This document shows, piece by piece, positions 58,093-64,000 of a stretch of 64,000 nt of DNA. The stretch's first letter is position 1. Each line of letters starts with the position of its first letter. The stretch is taken from NCBI GenBank assembly GCA_934489735.1, contig CAKSSR010000002.1:107193-171192 (forward strand). Reading direction: 5' to 3'. This DNA is from an uncultured Eubacteriales bacterium (GTDB lineage: Bacteria > Bacillota > Clostridia > Oscillospirales > Acutalibacteraceae). The translations under genes were made by a program, and so were the position numbers. Under the pieces are notes generated by a model, which saw only the letters and a program-made list of their open reading frames with translations, ran no database searches and was not told the origin of the DNA.

Positions 58093-60474
58093 ATGTCTAA
58101 TAATATTATTGAAAACGAATTTTTAAGGCTAAGGAAGCTAGTAATTGAAAAAGAATTTAAAAATATGAATGATATGCAAAAAAAATGCGTATTTACCATC
58201 AACGGACCTGTACTTGTACTTGCAGGAGCGGGAAGTGGTAAGACAACTGTACTTATAAATAGAATAGTTAACATGATAAAGTTTGGCAATGCATATAACA
58301 GTAGTGAAATCCAACACGATATAGATGAGAAAGATATAGAAGAACTCAATAATTTTTTAAATAATGATGAAGTCGAACTATCATTTGATATCATTCATAA
58401 AATGTCAGTTGACAGCGTCAAGCCATGGAATATCCTTGCAGTAACGTTTACAAACAAAGCTGCAAACGAACTTAAGACAAGATTATATAATGTCTTTGGA
58501 GATGCAGGGAAAGATGTCTTTGCATCAACATTCCATTCAATGTGCTTAAACATTTTGAGAAGGAATGCAGACAAAATAGGATTTTCTAATAGTTTCACTA
58601 TATACGATCCAGAAGATTGTAAGAAAGTAATTAAAGAATGCTTAGAAGATTTGAAAATAGATAATGATCTAATACCGATAAAACAAATTTCATCAAAGAT
58701 TTCTAATGCAAAGAACAAAATGATACTATCAGACGAATACGTTCCAAACAACTCATTTGATCCAAAAGAAAAAGTAATCGCAGACGTATATAAATTATAT
58801 CAACGCAAGCTAAAACTTGCTGATGCAATGGATTTTGATGATCTTTTAGTCTATACTGTGATCTTATTAAAGAACAACCAAGATGTATTGACGTACTATA
58901 GAAACAAATTTCAATATGTCATGATAGACGAGTACCAGGATACAAACTTAGTTCAGGACCAGATAGTAAATCTATTAGTAAGTGAACATAAAAACATATG
59001 CATAGTTGGAGACGACGACCAAAGCATTTATAAATTCAGAGGGGCAAATATAGAAAATATAATGAACTTTGAAAAAAAGTACAAAGAAACGAGATTGATA
59101 AGGCTAGAACAGAATTATAGATCAACTAAAACCATTTTAGAGGCCGCAAACTGCGTCATAGGCAACAACTTAAAAAGGAAAGGCAAGACTTTATGGACTC
59201 AAAACAGCAATGGCGAAAAGATTTCAGTATATAATGCATCAGATGAATATGGCGAAGCAAATTACATAGCAAATACAATCAATAATGAAGTAGAGGCAGG
59301 GAAAAAGTTCTCTGACTTTGCAATACTATACAGACTTAATGCCCAATCAAATACAATTGAAAGAGTATTTACAAGAACCGGAATACCATATAAAATTATA
59401 GGCGGCCTCAGATTCTATGACCATAAAGAAATAAAAGACATAATGGCATACTTACAATTGATAAGTAATCATAATGATTCAGTCAGATTAAAAAGGATAA
59501 TAAATTATCCAAAGAGGGGAATCGGCAAGAAGACTATATCAATAGTAGAAGAGATTGCAGAGAATCAAGAAATAAGCATGTTTGAAGTAATGGAGAAGGC
59601 AAACGAATTCAGCGAACTGAAAAAAGCTGCAACAAAGTTGATAAAATTCACGAACTTGATATCATATTTAAGCAACTCTCAACTAAAGGCTTCCGAACTT
59701 TACAATTTGTTACTAGAAAAAGTGGATTTTTTACAAGAACTTAGAGAAGAAAAAGATAATAGTGAGACAAGAATAGAAAATGTTATGGAACTATTATCTA
59801 ATATTAAGACATATGAAGAAGAAAATAAAGAAAATGCATCTCTGTCTGGATTCTTGGAAGAAGTTTCTTTACTTTCTGATATAGATAAGTATAATGAATC
59901 AGCTGACTACGTTGTATTAATGACTGTGCACTCTTCAAAAGGATTAGAATTTCCAGTAGTTTTTCTACCAGGATTTGAAGACGGAATATTTCCAAGCCGT
60001 ATGTCTATGAATAACGAAGAAAACTTAGAAGAAGAGAGAAGACTTGCATACGTTGCAATAACAAGAGCAAAAGAAAAATTAATTATTTTACATGCAGAGA
60101 AGAGAACTATATTCGGATGTGAAACAAAAAATCAATCGTCCAAGTTCTTGAATGAAATTCCTGACAAACTATTAAAACTTTTAGGAAATCAAAAGATACT
60201 TGACAGATGTAGTGACAACGTAAAGCTTAAACATAATAAGAACGATAATAGCCGAGATAGAAATATAGTGTCATCACGTACGATAGGAATACATTTTACA
60301 AACAATGTCTATGACAATGTGGAAGTAGGAGACAGAATAAGTCACAAAATATTTGGCGAGGGACTAGTAGTCGACGTTCAAAAGACAGCAAATGATGCTT
60401 TACTTGAAATAAAATTCGACAGTGGGGCAACTAAAAAGTTACTCAGAAATACAGCCAAAGTAAGAAAAATCTAA
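58093..60474 (+). CDS. pcrA: UvrD/PcrA-type superfamily 1 DNA helicase
   Basis: ATP-dependent 3'-5' DNA helicase for repair, replication restart and removal of obstacles, acting in the cytoplasm. Seen: the Q motif near residues 25-33, Walker A AGAGSGKT (44-51), motif Ia (TFTNKAANEL), Walker B DEYQDTN (279-285), motif III GDDDQS (about 306-311), motif IV (EQNYRS), motif V (TVHSSKGLEF) and motif VI (VAITRAKEKL, about 653-662). The C-terminal 50 residues (VGDRISHKIFGEG) match the Tudor-like RNA-polymerase-binding domain of PcrA. At 793 residues it is longer than Bacillus PcrA, owing to an insertion after motif I (about 65-115). The ribosome binding site is weak (AAGAGTG). Confidence 0.95.
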   Translation: MSNNIIENEFLRLRKLVIEKEFKNMNDMQKKCVFTINGPVLVLAGAGSGKTTVLINRIVNMIKFGNAYNSSEIQHDIDEKDIEELNNFLNNDEVELSFDIIHKMSVDSVKPWNILAVTFTNKAANELKTRLYNVFGDAGKDVFASTFHSMCLNILRRNADKIGFSNSFTIYDPEDCKKVIKECLEDLKIDNDLIPIKQISSKISNAKNKMILSDEYVPNNSFDPKEKVIADVYKLYQRKLKLADAMDFDDLLVYTVILLKNNQDVLTYYRNKFQYVMIDEYQDTNLVQDQIVNLLVSEHKNICIVGDDDQSIYKFRGANIENIMNFEKKYKETRLIRLEQNYRSTKTILEAANCVIGNNLKRKGKTLWTQNSNGEKISVYNASDEYGEANYIANTINNEVEAGKKFSDFAILYRLNAQSNTIERVFTRTGIPYKIIGGLRFYDHKEIKDIMAYLQLISNHNDSVRLKRIINYPKRGIGKKTISIVEEIAENQEISMFEVMEKANEFSELKKAATKLIKFTNLISYLSNSQLKASELYNLLLEKVDFLQELREEKDNSETRIENVMELLSNIKTYEEENKENASLSGFLEEVSLLSDIDKYNESADYVVLMTVHSSKGLEFPVVFLPGFEDGIFPSRMSMNNEENLEEERRLAYVAITRAKEKLIILHAEKRTIFGCETKNQSSKFLNEIPDKLLKLLGNQKILDRCSDNVKLKHNKNDNSRDRNIVSSRTIGIHFTNNVYDNVEVGDRISHKIFGEGLVVDVQKTANDALLEIKFDSGATKKLLRNTAKVRKI

Positions 60475-60492
60475 TATTAATCACCGTCACGT

Positions 60493-60521
60493 AACATAAA
60501 ATTGCCCTTTATCATAATATA
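60493..60521 (+). promoter_or_regulatory. Possible sigma-K type promoter
   Basis: AACA (60493-60496), 16 bases, then CATAATATA (60513-60521), which fits the AC...CATANNNTA pattern of sigma-K in Bacillus. It lies 40 bases before the start at 60561. In such AT-rich DNA a chance match is possible. Confidence 0.3.
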
Positions 60522-60560
60522 TATTGAATTTGTCATATATTTTATTGAAGGGGGCTTTTT

Positions 60561-61406
60561 ATGTCAGAAAATTATAATACATTTCAAGATCAGCCATCAC
60601 AACAACAATGCCAAAACTCTGATGAATTTAAAGAAGCAGTGTGCATAGATGCATACAGAGTTTACGATTCTTGTGCTGACAAGGACTGTTTAGAAAACAT
60701 GAGGATATATTTTACAGAGGCAGGACAAAGAATAATAAACCAGGCATGTAGTTTAAGAATAAAAGACGTAAACGTACTGAATGTTTATACAGACTTAGAA
60801 CCAGTACCATTTAATAAGGGATTTTACTCCATTGACATGACTTTTTTCTTTGAGATAACATTGGATGTGTTCATGTCACCATCGGGTGCCCCTGTGTCAG
60901 TCTGTGGCTTGTCAATTCACAGAAAAAAAGTAATTTTATTCGGAAGTGAAGGCAACGTAAAGATATTCAGTTCAGAATCTGATCAAGACGACTTGGACGT
61001 TCATAACCATTGCATAAGAAATTTACCAAGAGCCACGGTTCAAGTAGCAGACCCAATAGGATTATCAGCAAAAATTTACGATTGTCCTAACAGACAAGAA
61101 GCGCAATGTAGGATTCCTGAATGTATTTGTCATAGATTTGGTGGAGATTTCTGTTGCGACACTAACGGAGCAGTAGTATATGCATCAATTGGACTGTTTA
61201 CGATTGTCCAACTGGAGAGAAATGTTCAAATGTTGATACCAACTTATGACTTTTGCATTCCTCATAAAGAATGTGTTACAACTTCTGATAATCCTTGCGA
61301 ACTATTTAGTAAGCTAGACTTTCCAACGGATGAGTTCTTTCCACCAAAAGTAATAGAATCCAATGACATCCCCAACTCTGGGTCATGCGGATGTTGTCAT
61401 AAGTAG
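60561..61406 (+). CDS. Conserved hypothetical protein with cysteine-rich C-terminus, 281 aa
   Basis: I recall similar proteins of unknown function from spore-forming Clostridia, but cannot name a family. Seen: a Gln-rich N-terminus (FQDQPSQQQCQN), a conserved-looking block with YRVYDSCADKDCLENMRIYF, a middle part rich in beta strands (residues about 75-215), a charged acidic loop, and a C-terminus ending NSGSCGCCHK. There are about 20 cysteines in total, unusual for a cytosolic protein and common in spore coat proteins. No signal peptide or membrane segment. A strong GAAGGGGG site precedes the ATG, and a possible sigma-K promoter lies upstream. A spore coat or exosporium role is inference. 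Confidence 0.8.
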   Translation: MSENYNTFQDQPSQQQCQNSDEFKEAVCIDAYRVYDSCADKDCLENMRIYFTEAGQRIINQACSLRIKDVNVLNVYTDLEPVPFNKGFYSIDMTFFFEITLDVFMSPSGAPVSVCGLSIHRKKVILFGSEGNVKIFSSESDQDDLDVHNHCIRNLPRATVQVADPIGLSAKIYDCPNRQEAQCRIPECICHRFGGDFCCDTNGAVVYASIGLFTIVQLERNVQMLIPTYDFCIPHKECVTTSDNPCELFSKLDFPTDEFFPPKVIESNDIPNSGSCGCCHK

Positions 61407-61438
61407 CAAAAAAGTAGTAGAAATTAAGAAATATGTAA

Positions 61439-61479
61439 AGACTCACAGAGATCAAGTCTCCATGAGTCTGAATTTTTTT
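61439..61479. terminator. Bidirectional terminator between convergent genes
   Basis: AGACTCA (61439-61445) pairs with TGAGTCT (61463-61469), with an inner GAGA/TCTC-like pairing, followed by AATTTTTTT. It serves the plus-strand gene ending at 61406 and lies at the stop of the LRR gene on the minus strand. Confidence 0.7.
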
Positions 61480-64000
61480 ACCTTTTTTCATCTTTTTTTA
61501 TATTTTTTCTAGGTTTATTCAGCCTTACAATACCAGCAAAGAATGAAAGAATAAGCCCAAGCATACCAATAGGTTTTAAACAGTTATCGCCTGTATTCAA
61601 TGACTGATTCATCGCATTACAAATTCTATATGTACTATCACATTTTTCTTTACAATTGCTTAATAAAGCGTCATCAGTTTTAGACTTTTGCTTTGCATCA
61701 CATTCTTCGATCTCATTTTTTTCATTTTCATCGTCAACTGAGTCCAATTCGTTCTTCCATATAAGTTCTTTTGCGCCTTTATAATTCTTATTACCGACTA
61801 TTTTTTTGCCATTTTCTCTTATCTTGTTCCAATCGCTACTAGACAAATAGTAAATATTTGATTCCAAATTCAAAAACGCTCTCTTCCCTATTCCATTCTT
61901 CGGAAAATCTCCTTCAAACCTAATACTTTTTACATTTAAGCAATTTGCAAATGATTTCTTCCCAATTCTACTCACGTCTTTATCAATTACAATCGATTCT
62001 ATTTTATTCTTATATTCATCTGGTATCAATCCTTCATCAACAAAGTCTTTCATATCAAAACCACTGTCGTCTGCCTCTACTGATTTTAAAATTTTTATCT
62101 CATACTTGCCATTTCCTATAGATCTCATTTCTAATAATATATTCTTACCATCATTTTGTTTATCATAGCCACAGTATTTGTAGCCTATCCATTCAATTTT
62201 CCCTCCATATTTCTCAGACTTTTCAATATCGCTGCTCGTCCACTTATCAATTGGATAATATATCTTTGCACTAAGTCCTTCAAAAGCTCCTTCGCCTATT
62301 CCAAGCTTCGGAAATTTGCCTTTAAAACTTATTTCCTCTATGCCACTGTCAGCTAACGCTCTCTGACCTATTCTATTTATGCTTGCAGGTATCTCTATTT
62401 TCTTAACCCCCGTGCATTCCTCGAATGACTCATCCCCTATATTACTTATTCCTTCTTCAATCATTATTAAATCCACTTTATCACGATAATAATCCGGAAC
62501 TAAATTCCCATCTTTAACTTTAAAGCTGCTGCCGTCCGATGCTGTAGGAGATTTCTTTAACTCTAATTCGTACTTACCTTGATTATCTTTTATCAAACAT
62601 ATTACATCTTCTCCTCTATTTTCTTCCTCATCCCCACAATTTTCGTAATATAAGTATAAAGAATTAACTCCTGATCCACTATTATTGCTTTCAATATTAT
62701 ATCCTATCCATTCCAAATTCTTTGCTCCTGCATAGTCTGTCTGTTTTACAACCTTTTCACCTTCATTTATTACAGCCTCTTCCCAACCTTTTCCTCTTGG
62801 ATAGTATATCTTTGTTGGCACTTCCTCTGTCCCAAGTCCTGAAAAAGCATCATCTGCTATGTTCGAAATGTATCCTCCTTCAAATTTTATTTTATTCAAC
62901 TTCGTACAGCCCTTGAATGCATTCTTGCCTATGCCTGTCACTTCTTTCCCTACTATTATTGATATGATTTCATCTCTAAAGTCTGTTGGAATCAATAAAT
63001 TGTCGTCGCTGTAGTCCGCTATGTCAAATCCATCTTCATTTGCTATACTTGTTTTAGAAATTTCTACCTCTGTCTCATTTTCTCCTATGTAACACTTCAA
63101 ATTCTTTCCGAAGTTCTGATCTTTCCTTCCACAATACTCAAAATACTTATATCCTATCCACTTTATATTCTTCGCCCCTGCATACTTTTCATCTTTTTCT
63201 AACTCATTCCAGCCACTTTCTTTCAAAGGATAATATATTATTGTCGGATTCTCTTCCGTCCCAAGACCTAAAAGCAAATTATCATCTATATCTGGTACAG
63301 TCCCTTCAAATTTTATCTCCTTTATCCCTGTCTCATCAAATGCATTCGCTCCTATACTCTTCACTTCGCTTGGTATCTCTATCACCGCTAGTCCCTTGCA
63401 TCCACTAAATGCATTCGCTCCTATACTTTCCACACTGTCAGGTATCGTAATAGAAATTAAACCTGTACATCCATTAAATGCTCCCTCTCCTATGCTTGTC
63501 ACTTCATTTGAATCTGAAAATTTTACTTCAACCAATGCACTACATCCTTTAAAGGTATTCTTCCCTATATTGCTTACTCCGTCTCCTATTTTCACTGAAG
63601 TCACTTTGCTTTTTATCTCTTCTGGAATTGTTGCATCACTATCTCCCTTCATATTAAATTTACCTTCAGTTATTCCTTCTGATCTCTTTATCTCTACATC
63701 GTAAGTGTCTGTCCCTATATTATTTTTCATTACCAGGCATACTAACTTCTTTTCATTTTCCCCTTCCCCACAATATTTATATCCTGTCCACTTCAAATTC
63801 GTTGCTCCTGCATAACTTGTCCCTTTGGTTACATCCCCCCAGCTATTTAATTCCGATAGTGGATAGTATATTGTCGCTCCATTTACTCCTGCAAGTGGAT
63901 TCCCTTCCGAACCTAGTGCCCCTCCTTCAAATTTTATCTCTTTTACTCCTGATCTTTCAAATACTGCATTTCCTATACTTTCTACTTCATTTGGTATCGT
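61478..64000 (-). CDS. BspA-type LRR_5 surface protein with C-terminal anchor-like segment (5' end cut by window edge)
   Basis: The frame is open to the right edge (840 residues seen), so the N-terminus and any signal peptide lie outside. A TTG-initiated shorter form from 63796 would begin inside an LRR module and is unlikely. Seen: about five modules of roughly 155 residues. Each has LRR_5 units (AF.GC..L, IP.SV.SIG), then IYYP...W, then YAGAKN..WIGYKYCG and a strand-rich GKYE..I..S part. After the last module come an acidic linker, a cysteine pair region, SLNTGDN, a hydrophobic stretch (PIGMLGLILSFFAGIV) and a basic end (RLNKPRKNIKKDEKR). This resembles a sortase sorting signal, although the LPxTG core is not canonical. 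Likely surface-exposed. Confidence 0.87.
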   Translation of the reverse strand, partial: TIPNEVESIGNAVFERSGVKEIKFEGGALGSEGNPLAGVNGATIYYPLSELNSWGDVTKGTSYAGATNLKWTGYKYCGEGENEKKLVCLVMKNNIGTDTYDVEIKRSEGITEGKFNMKGDSDATIPEEIKSKVTSVKIGDGVSNIGKNTFKGCSALVEVKFSDSNEVTSIGEGAFNGCTGLISITIPDSVESIGANAFSGCKGLAVIEIPSEVKSIGANAFDETGIKEIKFEGTVPDIDDNLLLGLGTEENPTIIYYPLKESGWNELEKDEKYAGAKNIKWIGYKYFEYCGRKDQNFGKNLKCYIGENETEVEISKTSIANEDGFDIADYSDDNLLIPTDFRDEIISIIVGKEVTGIGKNAFKGCTKLNKIKFEGGYISNIADDAFSGLGTEEVPTKIYYPRGKGWEEAVINEGEKVVKQTDYAGAKNLEWIGYNIESNNSGSGVNSLYLYYENCGDEEENRGEDVICLIKDNQGKYELELKKSPTASDGSSFKVKDGNLVPDYYRDKVDLIMIEEGISNIGDESFEECTGVKKIEIPASINRIGQRALADSGIEEISFKGKFPKLGIGEGAFEGLSAKIYYPIDKWTSSDIEKSEKYGGKIEWIGYKYCGYDKQNDGKNILLEMRSIGNGKYEIKILKSVEADDSGFDMKDFVDEGLIPDEYKNKIESIVIDKDVSRIGKKSFANCLNVKSIRFEGDFPKNGIGKRAFLNLESNIYYLSSSDWNKIRENGKKIVGNKNYKGAKELIWKNELDSVDDENEKNEIEECDAKQKSKTDDALLSNCKEKCDSTYRICNAMNQSLNTGDNCLKPIGMLGLILSFFAGIVRLNKPRKNIKKDEKR

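Noticed and set aside
63794..63796. TTG at 63796 as the true start of the right-edge LRR gene
   Set aside because: The same frame continues to the window edge with matching LRR module sequence, and no ribosome binding site precedes the TTG.

Overview
This window comes from a low-GC, spore-forming member of the Firmicutes, most likely class Clostridia. The evidence is AT-rich DNA, GGAGG ribosome binding sites, TTGACA-N17-TATAAT promoters and two sporulation genes (spoIVB and cwlD) beside a clostridial-type pcrA and pyrimidine-nucleoside phosphorylase. I cannot name the genus. No rRNA, tRNA, CRISPR, transposase or phage gene was seen.

Region 1 (1-28588, all minus strand) is an array of secreted proteins built almost wholly from one tandem repeat of about 37 residues, here called the YADYYA repeat. 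Its consensus is roughly [IV]YE+E...GKS..YADYYA.L[IV]V......E..AR..A. There are ten complete genes (378 to 2373 residues), one gene cut by the left edge and one single-repeat remnant. Nearly every member starts with a Sec signal peptide, often ending in a shared A-T-E cleavage site. None has a recognisable wall or membrane anchor. Five carry basic motifs that look like eukaryotic nuclear localisation signals. I recognise no described family for this repeat, and it is the best candidate here for an undescribed system.

Region 2 (28861-52283, all minus strand) is an array of thirteen BspA-type leucine-rich repeat (LRR_5) loci, one of them frameshifted. None has a signal peptide. Most of the right-hand genes share an N-terminal MGIKDFF-like leader and a shared translation-start cassette. 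They fall into subgroups produced by recent tandem duplication and domain exchange. Promoters and hairpin terminators divide the block into transcription units, including a probable four-gene operon (52350 to 44357).

Region 3 (52422-61406) is mostly housekeeping and sporulation: spoIVB on the minus strand; cwlD, pdp, pcrA and a cysteine-containing conserved protein on the plus strand; and a trio of small minus-strand paralogues between pdp and pcrA. spo0A, the usual neighbour of spoIVB, is absent, and the repeat arrays lie in its place.

Region 4 (61478-64000) is another LRR_5 gene, open at the right edge. It is of a different subtype and has a C-terminal hydrophobic segment, a basic tail and a degenerate sortase-like motif.

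Overall the window looks like a surface or secreted protein diversification locus beside a conserved spore-gene segment. The contrast between Sec-exported helical-repeat proteins and apparently leaderless LRR proteins, and between their promoter types, suggests two separately controlled repertoires. A role in contact with a eukaryotic host is inference, not shown.
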